Counted from the first letter of the stretch, positions 16,499 to 24,253 are shown. The stretch: DNA of 38,426 bases from Candidatus Schneewindia gallinarum (GCA_904420175.1 CAJFUF010000020.1:1-38426), one strand, 5' to 3'. Made by a program: numbers and translations. Notes: generated by a model from the sequence alone, not told the origin.

Positions 16499-17161
16499 AT
16501 GAAGATTCTAGTTGTAGGCGGCGGTAAGGTCGGGTTTTACCTTGTGAAAACCCTTGTGGAGCATGGGCATCAGCCCCATCTGGTGGAGATTGACGAGGAG
16601 CTCTGCAAAATGATTGCGGATCAGATGGACATCCCCGTGTTCCGCGGCGACGGAACCTCCATTGAGGTGCTGTCCAATGCAGGAATTGCCGAAGCGGATG
16701 CGGTGGTGGCCACCACCGGCCGGGACGAGGACAACCTGATTATCTGCCAGCTGGCCAAAAAACTGTTCGGCGTTGCCAAAACGGTGGGCCGTATCAACAA
16801 CCCAAAAAACGCGGAGGCCATGACCAAGCTGGGTGTCGACATCCCGGTCAGTTCCACCCAGTACATTGTCCGTCTGCTGGAGAGGGAGGTCAATTTCGAT
16901 TCGATAAAGATGCTGATGAGCGTGGGCCGCGGCGGCGACCTGTCCTTTATTGAGGTCACCATCCCCAAGGGCCACTGGATGAGCGGGAAAACCCTGTCCG
17001 AGCTGTCCCTGTCGGAGGACCTGGTCATCGTGGCCATCACGCGGGACGGGCAGTCCCTTATCCCCCGTGGTAACACCGCCATTTACGAGGGGGACCACCT
17101 TATTGTTATTGTGCGGGAAAATTCCCGCGTCAACATCGAAAAAACCTTTGGCCTTCACTGA
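16499..17161 (+). CDS. TrkA/RCK-type NAD-binding protein (second of pair)
   Basis: The 220-residue protein has the RCK_N motif VGGGKVGFYLV at residues 5-15 and HLVEIDEE as ribose-binding edge. DADAVVATTGRDEDN-like and QLAKKLFG segments follow, as in KtrA/TrkA. The C-terminal half (from about residue 140) is an RCK_C domain ending in NTAIYEGDHLIVIV. It follows the first RCK gene by 11 bases with AGGGAGGA as ribosome site, so the two are an operon and probably form a mixed assembly. A strong hairpin terminator follows. Potassium homeostasis is the likely field, from family knowledge only. Confidence 0.87.
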   Translation: MKILVVGGGKVGFYLVKTLVEHGHQPHLVEIDEELCKMIADQMDIPVFRGDGTSIEVLSNAGIAEADAVVATTGRDEDNLIICQLAKKLFGVAKTVGRINNPKNAEAMTKLGVDIPVSSTQYIVRLLEREVNFDSIKMLMSVGRGGDLSFIEVTIPKGHWMSGKTLSELSLSEDLVIVAITRDGQSLIPRGNTAIYEGDHLIVIVRENSRVNIEKTFGLH

Positions 17162-17173
17162 GAGGGACAGAAA

Positions 17174-17227
17174 AAAAGAACAGACGCAGTGCGAAGCCCC
17201 GTTTTTTTGCACTGCGTCTGTTCTTTT
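17174..17227. terminator. Terminator after the RCK pair
   Basis: A perfect 19-bp stem (17174-17192 with 17209-17227), ending in TTTT in the plus direction, with a 16-base loop. It separates the RCK operon from the ABC exporter. Confidence 0.85.
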
Positions 17228-17234
17228 ATCCCGG

Positions 17235-17264
17235 TTGACAGGCGCCGTCCGGCGGGGCTATACT
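17235..17264 (+). promoter_or_regulatory. Promoter of the ABC exporter
   Basis: A perfect TTGACA (17235-17240), 18 bases, then TATACT (17259-17264), 31 bases before the GTG start. Confidence 0.82.
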
Positions 17265-17295
17265 GGACAGGATTGGTTTTTCAGGGGGGAAAAGT

Positions 17296-19047
17296 GTGAA
17301 AACAGGACAAAACAAAACAGGCGGCTATCTTCGGGTTTTTCTATCCTACTACCGGCCGCATCTTAAACTATTTTTTCTTGATATGTTGTGTGCGCTGTGC
17401 ATTTGTGTGGTGGATTTGCTGTTTCCCATTGTGTCGCGCTACTCCATGCAGACCCTTCTGCCGGACAACCTGTTCGGCACCTTCTTTCTTATCATGGCTG
17501 CACTGGCCGCCGCCTATGTGCTCAAAGGCGTCTTTTACTATATTGTCACCTATCAGGGGCACCTGCTGGGGGTCCTGATGGAGGCGGATATCCGCAGGGA
17601 CCTGTTCTCCCACATGCAGGATTTGTCCTTCTCCTTCTACGACAAAAATCGCACCGGCCAGCTGATGAGCCGTGTCACCGGCGACCTGTTTGAAATTACC
17701 GAACTTGCCCATCACGGGCCGGAGGACCTGTTCATCTCCACCGTGACCATTCTGGGCGCGTTCTGTATTATGCTGACCATCCAGTGGCAGCTGGCGCTGG
17801 TGGTGTTCGCGGTTATCCCGCTGTTCATCCTGTTTACCGCCCTGAGCCGCAGACGCATGATGAAGGCCTCTACCGAAGTAAAGGTCCGGCTTGCAGGCAT
17901 TAACAGCGAGGTGGAGTCCTCCATTTCCGGCATGCGCACCGCCAAGGCCTTCGCAAACGAAGCGGCGGAAAGCAGAAAATTCGACGCGGCCAACGACCAG
18001 TTCCGCGGGGCAAAGCGCGGGTATTACCGGGCCATGGCCTTCTATCAGTCCGGCATGGAGTTTTTCATGGGCATTCTGTCCGTGCTGGTTATCGCCTTCG
18101 GCGGCTTTCTCATCATGCGCAGGCAGATGGATTTTATCGACCTGACCACCTTTACGCTGTATGTCACCACCTTCATCACCCCGGTGCGCAAGCTGTCCGC
18201 CTTTGTGGAACAGTTCATGCAGGGGATGGCAGGCTTTAAACGGTTTGTGGAACTGATGCGGGTGGAGCCGGACGTGAAGGACGCGCCCGGCGCAGCGGTG
18301 CTGACGGGCGTGAAAGGCGACATCCTTGTGGACGATGTGACCTTCCGGTACGAGCCCGGCGCAGAACCGGTGCTAAAGCACATTTCCCTCCATGTCCATC
18401 CGGGTGAGACCGTGGCCGTGGTGGGCCCCTCCGGCAGCGGCAAGTCCACCCTGTGCCAGCTTATCCCCCGTTTCTACGATGTAAGCGAGGGGCACGTGCT
18501 GGTGGACGGGCAGGATGTCCGTATGCTGACGCAGCGCTCCCTGCGGGAGCAGATCGGGATTGTGCAGCAGGACGTGTTCCTGTTTGCAGGCACCATCCGG
18601 GACAACATCCGTTACGGCCGGCCGGACGCCACCGAGGCGGAAATTATTGAGGCTGCACGCCGGGCAGAAATTTACGGCGACATTCTGGATATGCCGGACG
18701 GCCTTGACACCCAGGTCGGCGAGCGCGGCGTCCTGCTTTCCGGCGGACAGAAGCAGCGGATTTCCATCGCCCGCATCTTTTTAAAAAACCCGCCGATTCT
18801 CATCCTGGATGAGGCCACTTCGGCGCTGGACTCCATGACGGAGGCGCGGATCCAGTCCGCTTTTGACGAGCTGGCCCGCGGGCGTACCACCCTTATCATT
18901 GCACACCGTCTTTCCACCATCCGCTCTGCAGGCCGGATCATTGTTATTGACGGCAGCGACATTGCCGAGCAGGGCACCCACGAGCAGCTGATGGCGCTGG
19001 ACGGCGAGTATGCGCGGCTGTACCGGACGCAACAGGCCGGTCTGTAA
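17296..19047 (+). CDS. ABC exporter, fused permease and ATPase (MsbA/LmrA type)
   Basis: The 583-residue half-transporter has six transmembrane segments in residues about 15-300. The nucleotide-binding domain follows, with Walker A GPSGSGKST (about 377-385), Q-loop, signature LSGGQKQR (about 482-489), Walker B ILILDEATSALD (about 500-511) and H-loop IAHRLST. It should work as a homodimer exporting a lipid, drug or peptide. The substrate cannot be inferred. The start is GTG at 17296, preceded by AGGGGGG at 8 bases. It stands alone, with its own promoter and terminator, so it is not in an operon with a partner half-transporter. Confidence 0.93.
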   Translation: MKTGQNKTGGYLRVFLSYYRPHLKLFFLDMLCALCICVVDLLFPIVSRYSMQTLLPDNLFGTFFLIMAALAAAYVLKGVFYYIVTYQGHLLGVLMEADIRRDLFSHMQDLSFSFYDKNRTGQLMSRVTGDLFEITELAHHGPEDLFISTVTILGAFCIMLTIQWQLALVVFAVIPLFILFTALSRRRMMKASTEVKVRLAGINSEVESSISGMRTAKAFANEAAESRKFDAANDQFRGAKRGYYRAMAFYQSGMEFFMGILSVLVIAFGGFLIMRRQMDFIDLTTFTLYVTTFITPVRKLSAFVEQFMQGMAGFKRFVELMRVEPDVKDAPGAAVLTGVKGDILVDDVTFRYEPGAEPVLKHISLHVHPGETVAVVGPSGSGKSTLCQLIPRFYDVSEGHVLVDGQDVRMLTQRSLREQIGIVQQDVFLFAGTIRDNIRYGRPDATEAEIIEAARRAEIYGDILDMPDGLDTQVGERGVLLSGGQKQRISIARIFLKNPPILILDEATSALDSMTEARIQSAFDELARGRTTLIIAHRLSTIRSAGRIIVIDGSDIAEQGTHEQLMALDGEYARLYRTQQAGL

Positions 19048-19057
19048 AAAAAGCGCT

Positions 19058-19089
19058 GGGGCGCAGGCAAAAGCCTGCGCCCCTTTTTT
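19058..19089. terminator. Terminator after the ABC exporter, shared with the convergent yfcE-like gene
   Basis: GGGGCGCAGGC (19058-19068), loop AAAA, GCCTGCGCCCC (19073-19083), then six T. A-rich sequence on the other side can serve the minus-strand gene. Confidence 0.92.
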
Positions 19090-19558
19090 ACAGCCTTCCT
19101 TCATTTACAACGAAAACATTGTCAACAATGTCAATCACCGCATAGGATGGAGGGAACCCCCTTCCGAGGGAGCCGGGGTTGACGATGGTCAGCCCGTCCT
19201 CCACATGGAAAAAGGGCGTGTGGGTATGGCCGAACAGGACGAGGTCCGCCTGCCGGTTTTTCCCCGCCCTGACAAGGCGGTCCAGCCCGTGTTTTACCCC
19301 AAAGGTGTGTCCGTGACACAAAAACAGGCGTTTGCCGCCGATGATCAGCTCCTTTGTCTCCGGCTCAGCACTGGACCAGTCGCCGTTGCCGCGTACGCAC
19401 ACAATCCGCCGGTCCGGGTAGAACAGCTGCAGCTCGTGCGCCTCGGCCACGCCGTCCCCCAGATGCACCAGCAAATCGCAGTCCCTGACGCGCTCCGCCA
19501 CCCGCTCCAGCGGCGACAGACGGCCGTGGGTATCGGAAACCGCAACAATCCTAACCAT
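19088..19558 (-). CDS. YfcE/MJ0936-type metallophosphoesterase
   Basis: The 156-residue protein is a compact calcineurin-like phosphodiesterase. Its metal ligands are visible in order: AVSDTHG near residues 6-12, VHLGDGV around 32-38, RGNGDW around 56-61 (in place of the more common GNCD/GNHE), LCHGHTFG and LFGHTHTP. Members hydrolyse phosphodiesters with Mn2+ and the physiological substrate is generally unknown. The start at 19558 is chosen because AAGGAGG lies directly upstream with good spacing. A longer in-frame opening to 19582 lacks such a site. It is divergent from the small-protein cluster that starts at 19641. Confidence 0.9.
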   Translation of the reverse strand: MVRIVAVSDTHGRLSPLERVAERVRDCDLLVHLGDGVAEAHELQLFYPDRRIVCVRGNGDWSSAEPETKELIIGGKRLFLCHGHTFGVKHGLDRLVRAGKNRQADLVLFGHTHTPFFHVEDGLTIVNPGSLGRGFPPSYAVIDIVDNVFVVNEGRL

Positions 19559-19640
19559 CTTGTTCCTCCTTCTAAAGCGCACCCGCGCTACATAAAATTG
19601 AGTACCATTATTTTACCGTTCCTGAAAGGGGTTATGCTCC

Positions 19641-19883
19641 ATGGCAAACAACATGAACCTGTCCGATCCGAAAACCAAGGCCCTTATGGGCGAGGTCGCA
19701 GGCAAGCTCGGCATCTCGGAAGCGGAGCTGCGTGACAAGCTGCAAAAGAAAGACCTGGAAGGCCTGCTTGGCAAGGACGGCGCAAGCAAGGTGGGCAAAG
19801 TGCTCAGCGACAAAAACCTGACCCAGCGCATCCTCCAGTCCAAGGAGGCCATGTCCATTATGAAAAAACTATCGAAAGAGTGA
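19641..19883 (+). CDS. Small helical protein, function unknown
   Basis: An 80-residue soluble protein, rich in Lys, Leu and Glu, with predicted helices and no Cys, signal or membrane segment. The middle reads LGISEAELRDKLQKKDLEGLLG, resembling a short helix-turn-helix-like or helical hairpin region. I do not recognise it. The ATG at 19641 follows AAAGGGG by about 11 bases. It is 6 bases before the next gene and is the first member of a three-gene co-directional cluster. Confidence 0.75.
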   Translation: MANNMNLSDPKTKALMGEVAGKLGISEAELRDKLQKKDLEGLLGKDGASKVGKVLSDKNLTQRILQSKEAMSIMKKLSKE

Positions 19884-19889
19884 TGCCAC

Positions 19890-20276
19890 ATGGATGATCT
19901 CAGCGAGAAGATCTCCTCCCTGTTAAGCGACGAAGAGACCGTCAAGGAATTGAAAACACTGGCGGACTCGCTGGGCTTTGACACCTCCAATTTCGGCCCG
20001 CCGAAGCCGCAGGAAAAGCAGGAGAAAGAGGAGAAAACGGGCGACGACCCGCTGTCCTCGCTGGGGCTCGATCCCGCCATGCTGCTGAAGATCACCTCCG
20101 CCCTGAAGGGCGGAGGCAAGGATGAGGATACCGCGCTTCTGACCGCACTGAAGCCCCACCTGTCCCAGGAAAAGCGCAAGCGGGTGGATGAAGCGCTGAA
20201 AATCATCCGGTTGTTAAACCTGCTGCCGCTGCTGAAGGAGCTGAACCTGTTCGGAGGCGGTGAGGAGGATGGCTAA
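19890..20276 (+). CDS. Conserved-looking helical protein of unknown function
   Basis: This 128-residue protein has an N-terminal helical segment (MDDLSEKISSLLSDEETVKEL). A charged low-complexity linker follows (about residues 38-52, rich in E, K, Q, P). The C-terminal helical half contains the repeated-type pattern LLTALKPHLSQEKRKRVDEAL, followed by a Leu-rich stretch LLNLLPLLKELNLF. I recall similar small proteins in many Clostridia, often next to a gene like the one downstream, but I cannot name a family or role. It overlaps the next gene by 8 bases, which implies coupled translation. Confidence 0.7.
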   Translation: MDDLSEKISSLLSDEETVKELKTLADSLGFDTSNFGPPKPQEKQEKEEKTGDDPLSSLGLDPAMLLKITSALKGGGKDEDTALLTALKPHLSQEKRKRVDEALKIIRLLNLLPLLKELNLFGGGEEDG

Positions 20277-20715
20277 CCAGTCCGGCTACACCGACGGCGA
20301 GCTGATGAAGATGCAGCAGGACGCCGTGCGCCGCGTCAGGGAGATGCAGCGGCGCACACAGGCCTATGCCGAGGCCTCCTCCCGTCCCGCCCCGCAGCAG
20401 GCGCACCGTCCGGGCGGCAGGCTGCAATTCCAGCCAAAGGGGCAGCCCACACCGCGGCAGGGCCGCCCGGCCCCAAACCAGAGCCGCAGCCGGCCCCATC
20501 CGGACCGGCCGCAGGACCGCCATGCCGCACCGCAAAACGGCGGGGGCGGCCGGCAGGAGGAGGGGACCCTTAACCCCGGGCGCGCCATCAGCCGCCTGCT
20601 GAACGGGATCCAGTTTGACAGCGATACCATCATTATCCTGGGTCTCGCCTGGCTGCTGTTTAAAAACGGCGGCAGCTACAAGCTGATTTTAGCCCTGCTC
20701 TACATCCTGCTGTGA
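20269..20715 (+). CDS. Small protein with proline/arginine-rich linker and C-terminal membrane segment
   Basis: This 148-residue protein has a helical, charged N-terminus (GELMKMQQDAVRRVREMQ). A long low-complexity stretch of about residues 38-100, rich in Pro, Arg, Gln and Gly, follows. The hydrophobic C-terminus DSDTIIILGLAWLLFK, then a Leu-rich ending, probably spans or lies on a membrane. The ATG at 20269 is preferred to a GTG at 20260 because GGAGG lies at usable distance and the GTG would be only 2 bases from it. Its 3' end overlaps the convergent rsmI gene by 27 bases. Function unknown; an envelope or spore-coat-like scaffold role is only a guess from composition. Confidence 0.7.
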   Translation: MANQSGYTDGELMKMQQDAVRRVREMQRRTQAYAEASSRPAPQQAHRPGGRLQFQPKGQPTPRQGRPAPNQSRSRPHPDRPQDRHAAPQNGGGGRQEEGTLNPGRAISRLLNGIQFDSDTIIILGLAWLLFKNGGSYKLILALLYILL

Positions 20716-21540
20716 GCGTTCCAGCAGCGCCCTGTAGACCGCGCTTTTTGAAAAACCCGTCTGGGCGGCCGCCTCTCTGGCTGCGGCAGACGGGCTTTTC
20801 CCTTCTGCACAAAGCGACTGCGCCAGCTCTGCCGCCTGTTCCAGCGTAAGGGACGGCTCCTTCGTTTTTGGACAGCCCTCCACCACCAGCACAAACTCCC
20901 CTTTGGGCGGGGTTGCCTCAAAGTAGGCGATGGCCTGCTGTAAGTCGCACAGCAGCACCTGCTCATAGATCTTCGTCAGCTCCCGGACGACGGAAATCCG
21001 CCGGTTCCCAAGGGTGTCGTAAAGATCCCGCAGCGTGTTTTTCAGCTTGTGCGGCGCCTCATAAAAAATCATGGTGTGGCGCACATCCCGGATTTCCTCC
21101 AAATGTTCCCGCCGGGCCTTCTTGCTGACGGATAAAAACCCTTCAAAGCTGAAGCGGGAGGTGGGCAGCCCGGAGACCGCCAGCGCCGTCACGGCGGCAC
21201 TGGGGCCAGGCACCGCCCGCAGCGGCACCTGCCGGCGGTGGCACTCCTCCACCAGCACCTCCCCCGGGTCGCTGATGCAGGGCATCCCCGCATCCGTCAC
21301 CACCGCACAGCTCTCCCCGTTCAGCACCCGGTCAATCACCATCAGCGAGCGCTCGCGGATATTGTGCTCGTAACAGCTGACCAGCGGCTTTTTGATGCCG
21401 AAATGGTTCAGCAGGCGAAGCGTCACCCGGGTGTCCTCCGCCGCAATAAAATCCACCGTGCGCAGCGTCTCCACCGCACGGGGGCTCATATCCTGCAAGT
21501 TTCCAATGGGTGTGCCCACAATGTAAACCGTTCCCGTCAT
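20689..21540 (-). CDS. rsmI: 16S rRNA (cytidine-1402 2'-O)-methyltransferase
   Basis: RsmI methylates the ribose of C1402 in the ribosomal P site. The 283-residue protein is of normal length and shows the tetrapyrrole-methylase-like fold. Seen are GTVYIVGTPIGNLQDMSPRAVETL at the start (the GTPIGNL hallmark), AAEDTRVTLRLLNHF, VTDAGMPCISDPG and the PSAAVTALAVSGL segment. A C-terminal helical tail of about 50 residues (KSAVYRALLE) is also typical. The ATG overlaps the stop of the upstream methyltransferase (ATGA, 21537-21540), so both rRNA and tRNA methylation genes are coupled. Confidence 0.96.
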   Translation of the reverse strand: MTGTVYIVGTPIGNLQDMSPRAVETLRTVDFIAAEDTRVTLRLLNHFGIKKPLVSCYEHNIRERSLMVIDRVLNGESCAVVTDAGMPCISDPGEVLVEECHRRQVPLRAVPGPSAAVTALAVSGLPTSRFSFEGFLSVSKKARREHLEEIRDVRHTMIFYEAPHKLKNTLRDLYDTLGNRRISVVRELTKIYEQVLLCDLQQAIAYFEATPPKGEFVLVVEGCPKTKEPSLTLEQAAELAQSLCAEGKSPSAAAREAAAQTGFSKSAVYRALLERSQQDVEQG

Positions 21541-22250
21541 TGTCTCTCTCCTTCATACAGCGCACGGTATTCGGCGCTGTGCTCCTGTCCGTCCATCACG
21601 GTAAAAAGCGGCTCCACCGTCAGCTGCCTGCCGCCGCCTTTCACGGCCTCCACAAGAAACAGCCACGGCTGCCGGTGCCTGTCGTACGCCGCAAAGCGCA
21701 GGCGCTTCGGTTCCAGTCCGTATTGCCGGAGCAGCTGAAAGCAGTCGGGCAGGCGGGCCGGACGTTGGCACAGTGCAAGCCGGCCGCCCTGACGAAGCAG
21801 GCGGGCGGCACAGCGGACGGCATCCTCCAGCGTGCAGGCCGTCTCCCCCCGGGCGGCTGCCCGGGCGCGGTCGGCAGAGTGCTTTGCGGCGTGCGCCTCC
21901 CTGAAGGGCGGGTTGCAGGTTACCAAATCCGCTGCCCCCGTTTTCAGCGGCAGCGTTGTTTTAATGTCCCCCACCAGTACGGACAGCCTGTCCTCCAGGC
22001 CGTTTTCCGTGCCCGTCCGGCGAAGCAGGGCCGCCGCTTCCGGCTGCAGTTCCACCCCGGTAACCGTCCGGGCGCCGCCGCGAAACAGCAGCCCCAGCGC
22101 CACCGCACCGCAGCCGCAGCACAAATCCACTGCCTGCGCTGCCTGCCTGCCCGCGGAGGCAAACGCTGCCAGCAGCACCGCGTCCATACTGAACGTATGC
22201 GTTTCCGACACATAGATGCCGTACGGCCCCATGGGCAGTTTGCGTTCCAT
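21537..22250 (-). CDS. SAM-dependent adenine methyltransferase, TrmN6/YabB-like
   Basis: The 237-residue protein has SAM motif VDLCCGCGAVALGLL (about residues 61-75) and the N6-adenine methylase motif CNPPF, the N-P-P-F/Y that positions the target amine. E. coli TrmN6 methylates N6 of A37 in tRNA-Val; B. subtilis YabB is the orthologue-like neighbour of RsmI. Gene order (this gene, then rsmI, 4-base overlap) matches that of Bacillus, which supports the tRNA assignment. The start at 22250 is preferred because GGAGGGAGAGG precedes it. An in-frame extension upstream to 22355 lacks a site and family similarity. Confidence 0.88.
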   Translation of the reverse strand: MERKLPMGPYGIYVSETHTFSMDAVLLAAFASAGRQAAQAVDLCCGCGAVALGLLFRGGARTVTGVELQPEAAALLRRTGTENGLEDRLSVLVGDIKTTLPLKTGAADLVTCNPPFREAHAAKHSADRARAAARGETACTLEDAVRCAARLLRQGGRLALCQRPARLPDCFQLLRQYGLEPKRLRFAAYDRHRQPWLFLVEAVKGGGRQLTVEPLFTVMDGQEHSAEYRALYEGERQ

Positions 22251-22349
22251 TGCCTCTCCCTCCGTTTCCCCTATTGTAGCACAAACCCCTCCCCTTGGGT
22301 ACCATTCTTCCGGCACTAGTACCAAGTTTTGCCCGCACTTTTTGTTGGT

Positions 22350-22362
22350 TTCCACAGTGGAA
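22350..22362. promoter_or_regulatory. Palindrome in the promoter of the MBL / nucleoside hydrolase operon
   Basis: TTCCACAGTGGAA is a perfect 6-bp inverted repeat around one central base. It overlaps where a -35 would be for the TATAAT at 22382-22387. No recognisable -35 is there, so it may be an activator or repressor site. Confidence 0.5.
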
Positions 22363-22381
22363 GCGGCACCCCATCATCCTG

Positions 22382-22387
22382 TATAAT
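22382..22387 (+). promoter_or_regulatory. -10 element of the MBL / nucleoside hydrolase operon
   Basis: A perfect TATAAT lies 24 bases before the ATG, without a good -35 at 16-18 bases upstream. Confidence 0.55.
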
Positions 22388-22411
22388 GAAAAACAATGGG
22401 AGGGAAGCGTC

Positions 22412-23251
22412 ATGATTACCATTACCACCTTGTTTGAAAACACCGCCGCAGACGGCCCGCTGGAGGCCGGGATGGGCCTCAGCTTCTTTTTGCAGGGCCG
22501 CGGCACCTCCATTTTGTTTGACACGGGCTCCGGTCCGGGGCTTGTGCGCAATGCGGCCGCGCTGGGCGTGGATCTGTCCGAGACGGAGTTCTGCGTGCTC
22601 AGTCACAGCCACTATGACCATACAAGGGGCTACCTCAGCTTTCTGGAGGCCTTCGGCACCGGGCACACCCTTGTGCTGCACGACCACTTTTTTGTCAAAA
22701 AGTACTGGCTGCATGAGGAGGGGTATACCGAGTATGTGGGCATCCCCTTCACGGAGGAGGAGCTGATGGCGCGGGATGTGCACCCCATCCTGCTGCACGA
22801 GCCGGTGACGGAAATTAAAGAGGGGACCGGCATCTACATCATGGGGGACATCCTGTCCCTGTGTGATTTTGAGCCTGTGGACCCCTGCCAGGGGATGTGG
22901 AAAAACGGGGATTATGTGCACGACCCCTTTGATGAGGAAATCTGCCTTGTCATCCCCTCGGACGAGGGGGCAACCGTAATTTCCGGTTGCAGCCACCGCG
23001 GCACCGTCAACACGTGCGAGACGGTGAAACGGCGTTTCAACATGCCGGTGCGCGCCTTTATCGGCGGCACTCACCTTGTGGCGGCGGATGAAAGCCGCAT
23101 TGCCAAAACCATCCGCTACTTTGAGACGGAAAACATTAAATTTGCAGGCGTCTGCCACTGTACAGGCGAGGAAGGGCTGGCCGCTTTCCGGGAGCACTGC
23201 GGCTGCTACAGCCCCGTGCGGTGCGGCAGCGTTATCCATGTTGCGGAATAG
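22412..23251 (+). CDS. Metallo-beta-lactamase-fold hydrolase (COG1237-like)
   Basis: The 279-residue protein has the MBL metal motif SHSHYDH at residues 64-70 (H65, H67, D69, H70) and LFDTGSG near 35-41. Further C-terminal are SGCSHRG and IGGTHL, which carry the later His ligands. It resembles the MBL branch that includes methanopterin-type synthase-like enzymes and uncharacterised hydrolases, so the reaction is not assignable. AGGGAAG precedes the ATG at 22412. It lies 20 bases upstream of a nucleoside hydrolase and shares its promoter. A linked role in sugar or nucleoside breakdown is inference. Confidence 0.85.
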   Translation: MITITTLFENTAADGPLEAGMGLSFFLQGRGTSILFDTGSGPGLVRNAAALGVDLSETEFCVLSHSHYDHTRGYLSFLEAFGTGHTLVLHDHFFVKKYWLHEEGYTEYVGIPFTEEELMARDVHPILLHEPVTEIKEGTGIYIMGDILSLCDFEPVDPCQGMWKNGDYVHDPFDEEICLVIPSDEGATVISGCSHRGTVNTCETVKRRFNMPVRAFIGGTHLVAADESRIAKTIRYFETENIKFAGVCHCTGEEGLAAFREHCGCYSPVRCGSVIHVAE

Positions 23252-23270
23252 AAAGGAAGGGACAAACAGT

Positions 23271-24203
23271 ATGAGAAGATTTATCATTGACACGGACACC
23301 GCCTCCGATGACGCGGTGGCGCTGATGGCCGCCCTGCGGGAGCCGTCCGTCCATGTGGAGCTGATTACCGTGGTGGCAGGCAACGTGCCGCTGCCGCAGG
23401 CTGTTATCAACGCGAAGCAGAGCGTGCTGGCCGCAGGCACCTACCGGCCGCCCATTTACGCGGGCATGGGGATCCCCCTTATCCGGGACCTGGTCACCGG
23501 GGAGAAGGTGCACGGGGAGGACGGCATGGGCGACATGTTTTTGCCGGAGCCGGACATCCCCACCCAGCCCGGCCATGCGGTAAACGCCATGCTGGACATG
23601 GTGCGCCGCTTTTCCGGGGAGATTGAGCTGATTGCCCTGGGGCCCCTGACCAACGTGGCTATGGCCATCATGCAGGATCCGGAAACCATGAAGGGGGTCC
23701 GGCACCTGACCATTATGGGCGGCGCAAAAATGGGCGCCAGCTCCTGGCACCCGGTGGCGGAGTACAACATCTATGCCGATGCGGAGGCCGCGGATGTGGT
23801 GCTTCGCAGCGGCATCCCCATGACGCTGGTGGGGCTGGACGTGTGCCTGGACGAGACGGCCTTCACCGCCGAGGATATTGAGAAGTGGAACAGCTCCGGC
23901 AGTGATGCGGCCCGGTTCTGCATCCGCTGCAACCAGTCCCTTTTGGACTTCTACATCAAAACCTTCAACCGGCCCGTCATCACCCTGCCCGACCCCACGG
24001 CAGTGGTGGCCGCCATCAATGAAAGCTGCATTGCACAGCAGTACGACGCCTATGCCTTTGTGGAGACAAAATCCCCCCAGTGCTACGGCCAGCTGGTGAT
24101 TGACAGAAACGGCGTGGCGGGAAAGCCGAAAAATGTGCGTGTGTGTGAAAAGCTGGACGCGGAGGCCTTTAAGGACTACCTGTTTAAGCTGATGACAAAC
24201 TGA
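23271..24203 (+). CDS. Nucleoside hydrolase family protein (partner of the MBL protein)
   Basis: This 310-residue paralogue of the tandem pair has IIDTDTASDDAVAL with D7, D9, D13 and D14, ALGPLTNVA (122-130) and AEYNIYADAEA (163-173). At the C-terminal active-site position it reads TLPDPTAV, with Pro-Asp (P240, D241) where canonical enzymes have His-Asp. It therefore belongs to the same His-less subgroup as the genes at 6432 and 7373. AAGGAAGG precedes the ATG at 23271. It follows the MBL gene by 20 bases and is followed by a bidirectional terminator. Substrate unknown. Confidence 0.9.
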   Translation: MRRFIIDTDTASDDAVALMAALREPSVHVELITVVAGNVPLPQAVINAKQSVLAAGTYRPPIYAGMGIPLIRDLVTGEKVHGEDGMGDMFLPEPDIPTQPGHAVNAMLDMVRRFSGEIELIALGPLTNVAMAIMQDPETMKGVRHLTIMGGAKMGASSWHPVAEYNIYADAEAADVVLRSGIPMTLVGLDVCLDETAFTAEDIEKWNSSGSDAARFCIRCNQSLLDFYIKTFNRPVITLPDPTAVVAAINESCIAQQYDAYAFVETKSPQCYGQLVIDRNGVAGKPKNVRVCEKLDAEAFKDYLFKLMTN

Positions 24204-24208
24204 AAGGA

Positions 24209-24246
24209 AAAAGAGGGTGCTTCCACACAAGGAAGCACCCTCTTTT
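24209..24246. terminator. Bidirectional terminator between nucleoside hydrolase and htrA-like genes
   Basis: A perfect 16-bp stem, AAAAGAGGGTGCTTCC (24209-24224) with its complement (24231-24246), around a 6-base loop, with T-runs on both strands. Confidence 0.93.
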
Positions 24247-24253
24247 GTTCGTT

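Noticed and set aside
19559-19640. Possible sporulation sigma promoter (CATAAAAT or CATTATT) before the three-gene small-protein cluster
   Set aside because: No matching -35 at the right distance could be found for sigma-E or sigma-G. A single -10-like match is not enough.
22298-22325. Inverted repeat around GGTAC and GTACC between the TrmN6-like and MBL genes
   Set aside because: It has a one-base bulge and a long loop, and it fits no promoter position or terminator, so it may be chance.
22316-24230. Two long minus-strand open frames opposite the MBL and nucleoside hydrolase genes
   Set aside because: They are antisense shadows of two genes with clear family motifs, operon spacing and ribosome sites on the plus strand.
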